The notes: generated by a model not told the origin, from the letters alone. A stretch of DNA of 64,000 nucleotides from Patulibacter sp. SYSU D01012 (GCF_017916475.1 NZ_JAFMTB010000001.1:1826043-1890042), one strand, 5' to 3'; positions 8,328 through 16,545 are shown, counted from the first letter of the stretch. Numbers and translations: made by a program.

Positions 8328-9512
8328 ATGGGCGCGGACGCCGCCATCGACCTGCCCGCGGCCGAGGCCGCCTACGCCGCCGCGACCGACGGCACCGTCG
8401 GGATCGAGGAGGAGTTCATGCTCCTCGACCCGCGGACGCACGACCTCGTTCCGCGGTTCGAGGAGCTGCAGGCCCGCACCGACGAGGACGACCTGCTGCG
8501 GACCGCCGTGGCGGGCGAGCTGATCCGCACCGAGATCGAGATCCGCTCGGGCCGCGGCGAGGACCTCGCCGACGCGCTCGCCCGGCAGCGGGAGCACCGC
8601 GCGCGGCTCTTCGGCGCCGCGGCCGACCTGGGCGTCGCGCTCGGCGCGACCGGCACGCACCCGTGGGACGACTACCGCGAGCAGGCGTTCATCGACACGG
8701 AGCACTACCGCCGCGTCGTCGACGGCCTGCGCTGGGTCGCCCGCCGCAACGCGACCTTCTCGGTCCACGTCCACGTCGGCATCCAGGGCGCCGACCGCGC
8801 GATCGCGGTCTGCGACCGCCTGCGGCACGTCCTGCCGATGCTGCTGGCGATCTCGGCGAACTCGCCGTTCGTCGACGGGCTCGACACGGGCCTGCACTCC
8901 GTCCGCACGCAGACCTTCACGAAGTCGTTCCCCCGCTGCGGCGTCCCGGACCACTTCGGCGACTGGGCCAGCTTCCGCCGGTACCTCGAGCTGCTGCAGA
9001 CCACCGACTCCATCCAGGAGTACACGCAGGTCTGGTGGTCCGTCCGCCCGCACATCTCGTTCGGCACCGTCGAGATCCGCATCTGCGACGCGCAGAGCAC
9101 CGCGGAGGAGGCCGAGGCGCTCGAGGCGCTGCTCGTCGCCTGCGCGCTGCAGGCCGCCCGCGACCACGACGAGGGCCGGCCGCTCGACGTCGTCCCCGCG
9201 CGGCTGGTCGAGGAGAACGTCTGGCGCGCGATCCGCGACGGCCGCGCCGGCCGGCTCGTCGACTGGGCCACCGCGACGGAGTACCCGGCCGCCGCCGCCG
9301 GCGACCGCCTGCTGGAGTGGACCGCGCCGGTCCGCGCCGAGCGCGGCATCGACGTCGCCCTGCCCGAGCGCAACGGCGCCGAGCGCCAGCGCGCACGCGT
9401 CGACGACGGCGCCACGCCCGCCGAGGCCTTCGCCGCCGCGGTCCGCGAGACGCAGGCGTCGTACCCCGCTTCCGCCGTCCACCCCGCCGACACCCAGGAG
9501 CGATCCACGTGA
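8328..9512 (+). CDS. Carboxylate-amine ligase, YbdK-type glutamate--cysteine ligase
   Basis: 394 aa. The GCS2 family signature is present: TVGIEEEFMLLDPRTHDLVP near the N-terminus (catalytic glutamates), GELIRTEIEIRSG, TGTHPW, NATFSVHVHVGIQG, ISANSPF and VEIRICDAQSTAEE. Such enzymes couple glutamate to cysteine or another amine with ATP; in actinobacteria close relatives include EgtA (gamma-glutamylcysteine for ergothioneine) and weak GCLs, and the true substrate here cannot be read. It follows the Rex fusion by 38 bases with no terminator, so a redox-related transcript is plausible. Stop overlaps the next GTG. Confidence 0.88.
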   Translation: MGADAAIDLPAAEAAYAAATDGTVGIEEEFMLLDPRTHDLVPRFEELQARTDEDDLLRTAVAGELIRTEIEIRSGRGEDLADALARQREHRARLFGAAADLGVALGATGTHPWDDYREQAFIDTEHYRRVVDGLRWVARRNATFSVHVHVGIQGADRAIAVCDRLRHVLPMLLAISANSPFVDGLDTGLHSVRTQTFTKSFPRCGVPDHFGDWASFRRYLELLQTTDSIQEYTQVWWSVRPHISFGTVEIRICDAQSTAEEAEALEALLVACALQAARDHDEGRPLDVVPARLVEENVWRAIRDGRAGRLVDWATATEYPAAAAGDRLLEWTAPVRAERGIDVALPERNGAERQRARVDDGATPAEAFAAAVRETQASYPASAVHPADTQERST

Positions 9513-9946
9513 GCACGCAGGACGAGAACCCGCAGGGCCCCGAGGGCGGTCAGCCCACCCAGGAGGAGCTGATGGCCGCCTACGAGGAGCAGATGCGGAA
9601 CATCCGCGTCGAGGAGGTCCTCGTGCAGTCCCTGGCGAGCTTCATCGAGCTGGGCGGGCGTCGCGCCGGCCTGGCCGGCGGGCCCGAGCAGGCGGGCGCG
9701 CCCGACCTGGACCAGCTCGGGCTGGCGATCGAGGTCATCCGCGCGCTGCAGCCGCTCGCCGCGCCGCTCCTCGGGCCGAACGCGTCGCAGGTCGAGCAGG
9801 CGCTGTCCCAGCTGCAGGTGGCGTACGCGCAGCAGGCCGGGCGCCCGGCGCCGGGGCAGGCCGGCGGGGCCGGCGGGGGCGCGGGCGGCGGCCAGCAGCC
9901 GCCGAGCGGCGCCGGCGGCAGCGGCCTCTGGGTCCCGGGCCAGTAG
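9509..9946 (+). CDS. Small acidic helical protein, DUF1844-like
   Basis: 145 aa. GTG start overlaps the upstream ligase stop (GTGA). The central part (EEVLVQSLASFIELGGRRAGL, then LDQLGLAIEVIRALQPL and EQALSQLQVAYAQQ) is a set of amphipathic helices that resembles DUF1844 proteins in pattern; this is a weak match by eye. The N-terminus is Glu/Gln/Pro-rich and the C-terminus is a Gly-rich low-complexity tail ending GLWVPGQ. Function unknown. A strong hairpin follows 8 bases after the stop, closing the rex-ligase transcript. Confidence 0.7.
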   Translation: MSTQDENPQGPEGGQPTQEELMAAYEEQMRNIRVEEVLVQSLASFIELGGRRAGLAGGPEQAGAPDLDQLGLAIEVIRALQPLAAPLLGPNASQVEQALSQLQVAYAQQAGRPAPGQAGGAGGGAGGGQQPPSGAGGSGLWVPGQ

Positions 9947-9953
9947 CCCCGTC

Positions 9954-9977
9954 GCGGGCGGCCTCCGGGCCGCCCGC
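9954..9977 (+). terminator. Hairpin terminator after the rex-ligase operon
   Basis: GCGGGCGGCC and GGCCGCCCGC form a perfect 10-bp stem with a TCCG loop, starting 8 bases after the stop codon. There is no U-tract, as with other terminator-like hairpins in this window. Confidence 0.65.
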
Positions 9978-9979
9978 GC

Positions 9980-10035
9980 CCGTCCGCGGGGCGCCTGATC
10001 GGCGCGGCGCGCGGCGCGCCGCGCCCGCGGGACGG
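9980..10035. other. Long imperfect inverted repeat before the KimA-like gene
   Basis: CCGTCCGCGGG (9980-9990) pairs with CCCGCGGGACGG (10024-10035) around an inner 9-bp stem (10002-10010 with 10016-10024). It lies upstream of the TAGACT element at 10054 and so probably outside the permease transcript. It could be a second terminator arm or a supercoiling-sensitive cruciform; no function can be assigned. Confidence 0.35.
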
Positions 10036-10071
10036 TCCGCCCGCGGCGAGGCGTAGACTGCCGCCTCGCTC

Positions 10072-11991
10072 ATGGCCGAACGCCGCCTCCACGGACTCCA
10101 GCGCGTCCTCGGCACCAACGCGCTGTTCTCGACGGCCTACGGCAACGTCGGCTCGTCCATCTACTACGCGCTCGGCCTCGTCGCCGGCTTCGCGCTCGGC
10201 CTGACGCCCGTCGTCTTCGTGATCACGGGCGTGATCTTCTACCTCACGGCCGCGACGTACGCCGAGGCGACGGCGATGTACCCCGAGGCGGGCGGCTCGT
10301 CCAGCTTCGCGCGGCGTGCGTTCAACGAGTTCTGGTCCTTCTTCGCGGCGTGGGGCCAGATGCTCAACTACACGATCACGATCGCGACGAGCGCGTACTT
10401 CGTCCCGCACTACATCGGCGGGCTCTTCACGCCGCTCGAGTTCCTGCGCAGCGCGCCGGGCGACATCGTCTTCGCCATCGTCGTGATCGCGGCGCTCGCG
10501 GCGATCAACATCCTGGGCGCGAAGGAGTCCGCGGGCGTCAACATCGCGCTCGCCGTCACCGACTTCCTCACCCAGGTGCTGCTCGTCGGCCTGGGCCTGT
10601 TCCTCGTCTTCAGCCCCGAGACGCTCGTCGACAACGTCCAGCTCGGGGTCGCGCCGGAGTGGAAGGACTTCTTCATCGCGATCCCGATCGGGATGGTCGC
10701 CTACACCGGCATCGAGACGATCTCGAACATGGCCGAGGAGGCCAAGGACGCCGGCACGACCGTCCCCGCGGCGATCAAGCGGGTGGTCATCGCCGTCTTC
10801 GCGATCTACGCCTTCCTGCCGATGGTGGCGCTCTCGGCGCTGCCCGTCACGCAGGACGCCCGGACCGGGGAGTACTCCACGCTGCTGGGCCTGGGCGAGG
10901 ATCAGGGCGGCTTCGCGGGCGACCCGATCCTCGGCGTCGTGAAGAACATGGACCTCGGCTTCCTGCAGCAGCCCGTCCAGATCTACGTCGGCCTGCTCGC
11001 CGCCACCATCCTGTTCCTCGCCACGAACGCCGGCGTGATCGGCGTGTCGCGCCTCGTGTACTCGATGGGCGTGCACCGGCAGATGCCGGACCGGCTGCGC
11101 ACGCTGCACCCGCGCTTCGGCACCCCGTGGGTGGGCATCCTCGTCTTCTCCGCCCTCGCGGCCCTGGCGGTCATCCCGGGCAAGGCCGACTTCCTCGTCA
11201 ACCTGTACGCGTTCGGCGCGATGCTGTCGTTCACCGTCGCGCACGTCGCGGTCATCCGGCTGCGGAGCCGCCTGCCCGACGCCGAGCGGCCGTACCGCGG
11301 CCCCGGCAACGTCCGCATCGGCCGGATGGAGTGGCCGCTGTTCGCCGTCGTCGGCGCGCTCGGCACCGGCATCGCGTTCGTCAGCGTCATCGCGCTGCAC
11401 CCGCCGGTCGCGGTCGCGGGCGTCGGCTGGATGATCGTCGGCCTCGTCGTCTACCCGCTGTACCGGCGCTCGCAGGGCCTGGACCTGAAGACAACGCACA
11501 AGATCGCCATGCCCGCCGCCGTGGTCGAGCACGAGGCGGAGTACGAGTCGGTCATCGTCGCCCTGCTCGGCCTGCGCTACTCGCCCGGGGCGATGGCCAC
11601 CGCGGCGACCGTCGCGGCCAAGCGCCGCCGCGGCATCTACCTGATGGTCCCGATCGTGGTGCCGCAGTCCATGCCGATCTCGGCGCGGATGCCCGAGCAG
11701 GAGCGCGCCGCCGAGGCCCTCATCGAGGAGGCGCGCCTGCAGATCGGCAGCCGCCTGCAGGGTCGCTGGGTCAAGGTGCGGGCCGGCCAGTTCGGCCGCG
11801 TCGTCGTCCAGCACGCGCGCACGACGAGCGCGCGCGCCATCGTCATGTCGATCCCGCCGAAGGGCGCCTCCACGAGCATGTCCCGCAGCATCGACACCGT
11901 GATGGCCGAGCGTCCGTGCCGCGTGATCCTGCAGGCCGACCCGGAGTCGCGCACCGCCGCGCAGCTCCGCGACGAGGCGGTGGCGGCGTGA
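10072..11991 (+). CDS. KimA-like APC-superfamily permease with USP-like tail
   Basis: 639 aa. Residues 10-470 carry about 12 membrane helices of the amino acid-polyamine-organocation fold, beginning GTNALFSTAYGNVGSSIYYALG (the unwound TM1 with GNVGSS), plus ATAMYPEAGGSSSFARRAF and GMVAYTGIETISNMAEEAKD, both APC hallmarks. From about residue 490 a soluble universal-stress-like domain follows (YESVIVALLGLRYSP ... ARTTSARAIVMSIPP ... RPCRVIL). This architecture is that of KimA (YdaO), a high-affinity K+/H+ symporter, and of mycobacterial Rv2690c-like proteins encoded beside TrkA/Ceo genes, as here. K+ as substrate is inference. TAGACT lies 12 bases before the ATG. Stop overlaps the next GTG. Confidence 0.85.
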   Translation: MAERRLHGLQRVLGTNALFSTAYGNVGSSIYYALGLVAGFALGLTPVVFVITGVIFYLTAATYAEATAMYPEAGGSSSFARRAFNEFWSFFAAWGQMLNYTITIATSAYFVPHYIGGLFTPLEFLRSAPGDIVFAIVVIAALAAINILGAKESAGVNIALAVTDFLTQVLLVGLGLFLVFSPETLVDNVQLGVAPEWKDFFIAIPIGMVAYTGIETISNMAEEAKDAGTTVPAAIKRVVIAVFAIYAFLPMVALSALPVTQDARTGEYSTLLGLGEDQGGFAGDPILGVVKNMDLGFLQQPVQIYVGLLAATILFLATNAGVIGVSRLVYSMGVHRQMPDRLRTLHPRFGTPWVGILVFSALAALAVIPGKADFLVNLYAFGAMLSFTVAHVAVIRLRSRLPDAERPYRGPGNVRIGRMEWPLFAVVGALGTGIAFVSVIALHPPVAVAGVGWMIVGLVVYPLYRRSQGLDLKTTHKIAMPAAVVEHEAEYESVIVALLGLRYSPGAMATAATVAAKRRRGIYLMVPIVVPQSMPISARMPEQERAAEALIEEARLQIGSRLQGRWVKVRAGQFGRVVVQHARTTSARAIVMSIPPKGASTSMSRSIDTVMAERPCRVILQADPESRTAAQLRDEAVAA

Positions 11992-12197
11992 GCCGGGGCC
12001 TGCACGGCGGCGCCACCATCGTCCTGTCGACGATCGTGGCCCTCTGCGGCGTGGCGATGATCGTCCAGGCGGTCGCCGGCGGCGGCGGGCCGCTCTCGCG
12101 CGGCGTGCTCGTCGGCGCGCTCTTCGTCCTGGCGGGCGGCGGCCGCGCGTACGTGGCCTGGCGCGGCGTCGGCACCGGGGAGCGGCGCGATGGGTGA
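11988..12197 (+). CDS. Small two-helix membrane protein between the two permeases
   Basis: 69 aa. GTG overlaps the stop of the first permease, and its 3' end overlaps the start of the second permease by 8 bases, so all three are coupled. Two hydrophobic helices are visible (TIVLSTIVALCGVAMIVQAV and GVLVGALFVLAGGGRAYVAW), joined by a Gly-rich turn. I do not recognise a family; an accessory or stabilising subunit of the permeases is a guess from position alone. Confidence 0.72.
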   Translation: MSRGLHGGATIVLSTIVALCGVAMIVQAVAGGGGPLSRGVLVGALFVLAGGGRAYVAWRGVGTGERRDG

Positions 12198-14247
12198 CCG
12201 CGCGCAGCGCACGGAGCGGGCCCGCGCGGCGGTCTCGCGCACGGTCGGCTCGCCGACGATCTTCGCGATCACGTACGCCTCCGTCTCGGGCGGCCTGTAC
12301 CTGCTGCTCGGGCCGATCGCGGGCGCGGCGCTGGGCGCGACGCCCCTCGTGATGGTCGCGGCGGCCCTGCTCTTCGGCCTCGCCGCCATGTCGTACGTGG
12401 AGGGCGCGTCGCTGCACCCCGAGCGCGGCGGCTCGCCGACCTTCGCCCGGCACGGCCTGGACGAACTGTGGAGCTTCGTCGCGGCCTGGGCGCTGCTGCT
12501 CGACTCGCTGCTGCTGACGGCCGCGGCGGTCCTCTCCGCGACGAACTACCTGGCTGTGATCTGGTCGGAGACCGCGCGCGGCTGGGTCGAGCTGGTGCTC
12601 GCCGTGCTGCTCGTGGGCTTCGTCACCGTCCGCGCGATCCGCGGCGCCACCGGCGGACCGGCCACGCGGATCACCCAGCTCAGCGTCGTCGTGGCGGTCG
12701 ACATCGTCCTGCAGGTCGTCGTGATCGTGCTGGGCCTGGTCCTGCTGTCGGATCCGGGGTCGCTGACCGAGGGGCTCGACCTGGGCACGAGCCCCGACTG
12801 GCAGGGCGTCCTCTTCGGCCTGGGCGCGGCGATGATCGTCGTCACCGGGCTGGAGTCGGCCGCCGGGCTGGCGGGCGAGGTGCGGATCACCCGCGGGGGC
12901 CTGCGCCGCCTCGTCGCCACGCTGCCCGTCGCGATGCTCGTGCTGTACGCGGGCATCGCGCTCGTGGGCCTGATGGCGCTGCCGGTTCAGGACGGCGTGA
13001 CGCAGCTGGGCGAGCGCTGGGTCGACGCCCCGGTCATCGGCATCCTCGAGCAGGTCTCCGACGACACGGCGGTCGACGCGCTCAAGCTCGTCGTCGGCCT
13101 GGCGGCCGCCGCCACGCTGGTCGGCATGGGGGTCGCGGCGATGAGCTCCGTCGGCCGCATCTCGGCCCAGATGGCGCGCCACCGCCAGCTGCCGACCCGC
13201 GTCGGGCGACTGCACCCGCGGTACGGGACGCCGTGGAACGTCATCGCGATCGGCGGCGTGCTCGCCACCGTCCTCGTGGCCTTCCGCGACATGGACGCGC
13301 TGGTCGGCACGATGGCGTTCGGCGTGCTGCTCGCGGTGACGATCGCGCACGTCTCCGTCATCCGCCTGCGCTTCACGCAGCCCGACCTGGACCGCCCGTA
13401 CCGCATCCCGCTCAACGTCCGGGTGCGCGGCGCCGCCGTGCCGGTGCCGGCGGTGCTGGGCGCCGTCCTGTCCGGGCTCGTCTGGGTGTCCGTCGTGGTG
13501 TCGCACCCCGCCGCACGCGCCGTCGGGCTGGCGTGGCTGGCGGTCGGCCTCGTCGCGTACGTCGTGTACCGCCGCACCCGCTCGCTGCCCGTCCGCGGCC
13601 GCGTGGCCGTGCCCGAGCGCGCGCTGCGCGGCGAGGACGCCCCGCGCGAGTACGGGTCGATCCTGGTGCCGCTGCTCGGCAGCGCCCTGGACGACGACCT
13701 GGTGCAGACCGCCGGACGCCTGGCGGGCGGCGACGACGAGATGGACCTGGAGGAGGACGCCGCGGTCATCGAGGCCGTCTGGGTGCACGTCCTGCCGATG
13801 GCCCTGCCGATCGACGGGCCGCTGCCCGACGCCCGGCGCGCCGAGGCGAAGGCGGCCCTGGCCCGGGCGCGCGCGGTCGGCGAGGAGTACGAGGGCGTCC
13901 GCGTCGCGACGTCCGCCGTCCGCGCCCGGTCGCTCGGCCGGGCGATCGTCGCCGAGGCCGAGCGCCGCGGCTGCCAGGCGATCGTGATGCTCGCGCCGCC
14001 GCCCTCGGCGGGTCGTGCCCGGTCCGGCCGGGCGGGGTCCGCGCTGGGTGCGCGCGGCGGCCGCGGCGAGCCGCTCGGCGACGCCGCCCGCTACGTCGTC
14101 GAGAAGGCGAGCTGCCAGGTCATCCTGACGGCGCCGGCGCTCGACGAGACCGAGGACCTGATGCGCCGGCGCCGCGAGGCCGCGGCCGCCGAGGCCGACG
14201 AGGCCGCGCTGACGGCCGAGGACGAGCGCTGGCTCGAGCAGCTCTGA
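12190..14247 (+). CDS. Second KimA-like APC-superfamily permease with USP-like tail
   Basis: 685 aa, a diverged paralogue of the gene at 10072. The APC fold starts at VGSPTIFAITYASVSGGLYLLLG, with MSYVEGASLHPERGGSPTFARHGL paralleling the first copy, and ends near residue 470. The C-terminal cytosolic part (YGSILVPLLGS ... ARSLGRAIVAEAERRGCQAIVML ... VVEKASCQVIL) is USP-like, but interrupted by an Arg/Gly/Ser-rich insertion, and ends in an acidic coiled tail. The TM1 Gly-Asn-Val-Gly motif of the first copy is replaced by Ala-Ser-Val-Ser, so the two may differ in substrate or act as a heteromer. The ATG lies inside the small upstream gene. Confidence 0.83.
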   Translation: MGDRAQRTERARAAVSRTVGSPTIFAITYASVSGGLYLLLGPIAGAALGATPLVMVAAALLFGLAAMSYVEGASLHPERGGSPTFARHGLDELWSFVAAWALLLDSLLLTAAAVLSATNYLAVIWSETARGWVELVLAVLLVGFVTVRAIRGATGGPATRITQLSVVVAVDIVLQVVVIVLGLVLLSDPGSLTEGLDLGTSPDWQGVLFGLGAAMIVVTGLESAAGLAGEVRITRGGLRRLVATLPVAMLVLYAGIALVGLMALPVQDGVTQLGERWVDAPVIGILEQVSDDTAVDALKLVVGLAAAATLVGMGVAAMSSVGRISAQMARHRQLPTRVGRLHPRYGTPWNVIAIGGVLATVLVAFRDMDALVGTMAFGVLLAVTIAHVSVIRLRFTQPDLDRPYRIPLNVRVRGAAVPVPAVLGAVLSGLVWVSVVVSHPAARAVGLAWLAVGLVAYVVYRRTRSLPVRGRVAVPERALRGEDAPREYGSILVPLLGSALDDDLVQTAGRLAGGDDEMDLEEDAAVIEAVWVHVLPMALPIDGPLPDARRAEAKAALARARAVGEEYEGVRVATSAVRARSLGRAIVAEAERRGCQAIVMLAPPPSAGRARSGRAGSALGARGGRGEPLGDAARYVVEKASCQVILTAPALDETEDLMRRRREAAAAEADEAALTAEDERWLEQL

Positions 14248-14267
14248 GGGCGCGCACCTCCGCGCCC
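14248..14267 (+). terminator. Hairpin directly after the second permease
   Basis: GGGCGCG and CGCGCCC pair across a CACCTC loop immediately after the stop codon. Stem is 7 bp with no U-tract; moderate support. Confidence 0.45.
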
Positions 14268-14313
14268 GCGCCCGGGCCTCCCTCGCCGGTGGCCCGCCCG
14301 TAGGATCGGGCGC

Positions 14314-15105
14314 GTGATCGACTGGGACTCCGGCACGTACGAGCGCACGGCGACGCAGCTCGCCGAGGCCGCGGGACGGGCCGTCGAGGCCGCGGACCTG
14401 CTCCCGGGCGACCGGGTGCTGGACGTCGGCTGCGGCACCGGCAACGCCGCGCTGCTCGCCGCGATGCGCGGCGCGCGGGCGACCGGCCTGGATCCGGCAG
14501 AGCGGCTGCTGCAGGTCGCGGCCGGGCGGGCCCGCAACGCCGGGATCGACGCCGACTGGGTCGCCGGCGACGCGCTCGCGCTGCCCTTCGCCGACGGCGC
14601 GTTCGACGCGGTCGTCTCCGTCTTCGCCGTGATCTTCGCGCCGCGGCCTGCCGACGCCGTCGCCGAGCTGGTCCGCGTCACGGCGCCCGAGGGGCGGATC
14701 GTGCTGACGAGCTGGCGGCCGGACGCCGGCGTGGCGGCCGGCAGCGCGGTGCTGCGCGACGCGCTGGCCGCCGCCCGGCCCGCGGACGCCGCGCCGCCCG
14801 CGGCGGGGCCGGCGCCGCTGGACTGGGGCGACCCCGACCGCGTGCGGGCGCTCTTCGCCGCCCACGGCCTGGAGGCCGAGGTCGAGGAGCACGGCCTGCC
14901 GTTCGTCGCCGACTCCCCGGCCGCGTTCGCGGACGAGTGGATGGACGAGCACCCGATGTGGCTCGCCGCCCGTCCCGTCCTCGGCGACGACGCGTACGCC
15001 GCCCTCCGCGAGCCGCTCGTCGCGGCGCTCGAGGGCGTCAACGAGGATCCGCCGCGCTTCCGCGCGACCAGCCGCTACCTGGTCGTCCGCGCCACCCGCG
15101 ACTGA
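14314..15105 (+). CDS. Class I SAM-dependent methyltransferase (UbiE/Methyltransf_11 type)
   Basis: 263 aa. SAM-binding motif I is VLDVGCGTGNAALLAA, followed by the acidic residue of motif II (ATGLDPAERLL), GDALALPFADGAFDAVVSVF (motif III region) and PEGRIVLTSW. The substrate is not evident. It lies between the permease operon and the TrkA pair on the same strand. GTG starts 7 bases after TAGGAT (14301-14306), so it probably has its own leaderless transcript. Confidence 0.87.
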   Translation: MIDWDSGTYERTATQLAEAAGRAVEAADLLPGDRVLDVGCGTGNAALLAAMRGARATGLDPAERLLQVAAGRARNAGIDADWVAGDALALPFADGAFDAVVSVFAVIFAPRPADAVAELVRVTAPEGRIVLTSWRPDAGVAAGSAVLRDALAAARPADAAPPAAGPAPLDWGDPDRVRALFAAHGLEAEVEEHGLPFVADSPAAFADEWMDEHPMWLAARPVLGDDAYAALREPLVAALEGVNEDPPRFRATSRYLVVRATRD

Positions 15106-15119
15106 CCGTCCGGACGGTC
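15104..15119. promoter_or_regulatory. Perfect 16-bp palindrome between methyltransferase and trkA genes
   Basis: GACCGTCCGGACGGTC overlaps the methyltransferase stop and sits 25 bases upstream of the TACAGT element that precedes the first TrkA gene. The position suits an operator; it could equally be a short terminator hairpin (6-bp stem, 4-base loop). Confidence 0.35.
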
Positions 15120-15158
15120 GGCGGGCCGCGCCGCCCGTCGCGCTACAGTGCCGCGCGT

Positions 15159-15584
15159 ATGTTCGTGCTGATCGTTGGAGCCGGCCGCGTCGGCGCTGCC
15201 GTCGCGCACTCGATGCTCGCGCAGGGTCACGAGGTGTCGGTGCTCGACGACGACCCGCTGAGCCACGAGCGGCTCGACGCGGGCCTGTCGACCTCGTGGG
15301 AGGAGGCCGGCGGCCGCTTCACCGTGGGGCAGGCGATCGAGATCGAGGCGCTGCGCGAGGCCGGCATCGAGGACGCCGACGTCTTCATCGCCTCGACGCG
15401 GGGCGACAACACGAACCTCGTCATCGCGCAGGTCGCCCAGAAGCGCTTCGCCGTCCACACGGTCGTCGCGCGCGTCATGGACGCCGCCCGCGCCACCTGG
15501 TACGCCGAGCAGGGGGTGCGGACGATCTGCCCGACCCTGCAGGCGATCAGCATGTTCGAGTCCGCCATCGCCGAGGTCGCCTGA
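15159..15584 (+). CDS. TrkA-N domain protein, CeoB-like potassium uptake regulator
   Basis: 141 aa, a single RCK-N (NAD-binding) domain without an RCK-C domain. The nucleotide loop is MFVLIVGAGRVGAAVAHSML (GxGxxG at residues 7-12), then VSVLDDDPLSHERL with the acidic ribose-binding position, ADVFIASTRGDNTNLV and VVARVMDAARATWY. Actinobacteria often encode two such TrkA proteins side by side (ceoB, ceoC in mycobacteria) to gate a potassium permease. Start ATG is 9 bases after TACAGT. The stop overlaps the next ATG (TGATG). Confidence 0.88.
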   Translation: MFVLIVGAGRVGAAVAHSMLAQGHEVSVLDDDPLSHERLDAGLSTSWEEAGGRFTVGQAIEIEALREAGIEDADVFIASTRGDNTNLVIAQVAQKRFAVHTVVARVMDAARATWYAEQGVRTICPTLQAISMFESAIAEVA

Positions 15585-16246
15585 TGTACGTCGTGATCGC
15601 CGGCGGCGGCAAGGTCGGCTGGAACCTGGCCCGCGAGCTCATCGACAAGGGGCACGAGGTCACGCTCATCGAGCAGACCCGCCGACGCTACCTGACGATC
15701 GAGGAGGAGCTCGAGCACGCCGTCCAGTACGGCGACGCGACCGAGATGTGGGTGCTCGAGCGCGCCGGCGTGCAGCGCGCCGAGCTCGTCGTGGCCGTCA
15801 CGGGCGACGACGAGGACAACATCCTCATCTGCCAGATGGCGCGCGAGAAGTACGACATCGGGCGCACGATCGCCCGCGTCAACAACCCGCGCAACCGCGA
15901 GCTGTTCGACCTGCTGGGCGTCGCGCCGGTCGTGTCGGCGACCGACCTGATCCTGCGGCTGATCGAGCACGAGGTGCCGAGCTTCGGCCTGGTCCACCTG
16001 CTCGACCTGCACGCCGAGCGCCTGGAGATCGTCGAGGTCGAGGTCACGCCGTCCGCGCCCGCCGCCGGCCTGCGGGTCGCCGACGTGGCGATGCCCGAGG
16101 GCTCGCTCATCATCTCGATCCTGCGCAAGGGCGCCGGCTTCGTGCCCAAGGGCGACACCGTCATCGAGGCGGGCGACGAGGTCCTCATCGTGCTCGACCC
16201 GGGCCTGGAGGAGGGCATCACCACCCTCTTCGCCGTCGAGGCGTAG
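15584..16246 (+). CDS. TrkA domain protein with RCK-C domain, CeoC-like
   Basis: 220 aa. RCK-N: YVVIAGGGKVGWNLARELI, VTLIEQTRRRYLTIEE, VQYGDATEMWVLERAGV, VVAVTGDDEDNIL and ARVNNPRNRELFDLLGV. RCK-C from about residue 140: LEIVEVEVTPSAPAAGLRVAD ... GDTVIEAGDEVLIVLDPG. It binds NAD(H)/ATP or other ligands to gate K+ uptake. It overlaps the first TrkA gene and probably forms a heteromer with it; the permeases at 10-14 kb are the obvious partners. Confidence 0.9.
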   Translation: MYVVIAGGGKVGWNLARELIDKGHEVTLIEQTRRRYLTIEEELEHAVQYGDATEMWVLERAGVQRAELVVAVTGDDEDNILICQMAREKYDIGRTIARVNNPRNRELFDLLGVAPVVSATDLILRLIEHEVPSFGLVHLLDLHAERLEIVEVEVTPSAPAAGLRVADVAMPEGSLIISILRKGAGFVPKGDTVIEAGDEVLIVLDPGLEEGITTLFAVEA

Positions 16247-16307
16247 GCGCCCCGGAGCGGCTCGCGCGGGGCGCCGACCCCGCGACGCACGCCTCGGCGT
16301 GGTCCGC

Positions 16308-16313
16308 TATATT
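16308..16313 (+). promoter_or_regulatory. -10 element of tRNA-Gln
   Basis: TATATT stands out in very GC-rich surroundings and lies 31 bases before the mature tRNA 5' end. No convincing -35 was found. Confidence 0.5.
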
Positions 16314-16344
16314 CCCGGACCGCGAATGCACCGCAGTCGCCCGT

Positions 16345-16416
16345 TGCGGGATGGTGTAATTGGCAACACACTGGTTTCTGGTTCCAGCATTCAAGGTTCG
16401 AGTCCTTGTCCCGCAG
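16345..16416 (+). tRNA. tRNA-Gln (anticodon CTG)
   Basis: 72 bases folding as a cloverleaf. Acceptor TGCGGGA (16345-16351) pairs with TCCCGCA (16409-16415), discriminator G at 16416. The anticodon loop reads TTCTGGT with anticodon CTG, decoding CAG. The T arm is CAAGG-TTCGAGT-CCTTG. The anticodon stem (CTGGT/TCCAG) has a U-U opposition next to the loop. CCA is not encoded. A 12-bp hairpin terminator follows at once. Confidence 0.95.
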
Positions 16417-16420
16417 CCTC

Positions 16421-16448
16421 CGAACGCCGCCCATCCGGGCGGCGTTCG
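16421..16448 (+). terminator. Terminator after tRNA-Gln
   Basis: CGAACGCCGCCC and GGGCGGCGTTCG form a perfect 12-bp stem around an ATCC loop, 4 bases after the tRNA. The downstream run TCGTTCC is only slightly T-rich. Confidence 0.75.
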
Positions 16449-16545
16449 TCGTTCCGGGACGATGACCCGGCGCGGAGCCCGGCGACCGGCGGGAAGACGC
16501 CGTCCCGGGCGTGCCCCGGACGCCGTCTTCGGGTACAAGCCGGGC

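Noticed and set aside
9947-10071. c-di-AMP (ydaO) riboswitch before the KimA-like gene
   Set aside because: The gap is filled by a terminator and an inverted repeat upstream of the promoter, leaving only a few transcribed bases before the ATG.
9580-14952. Very long open frame on the minus strand opposite the permease operon
   Set aside because: An antisense shadow produced by high GC; low-complexity His/Arg/Asp-rich translation, no domain motifs, while the plus-strand genes have clear families.
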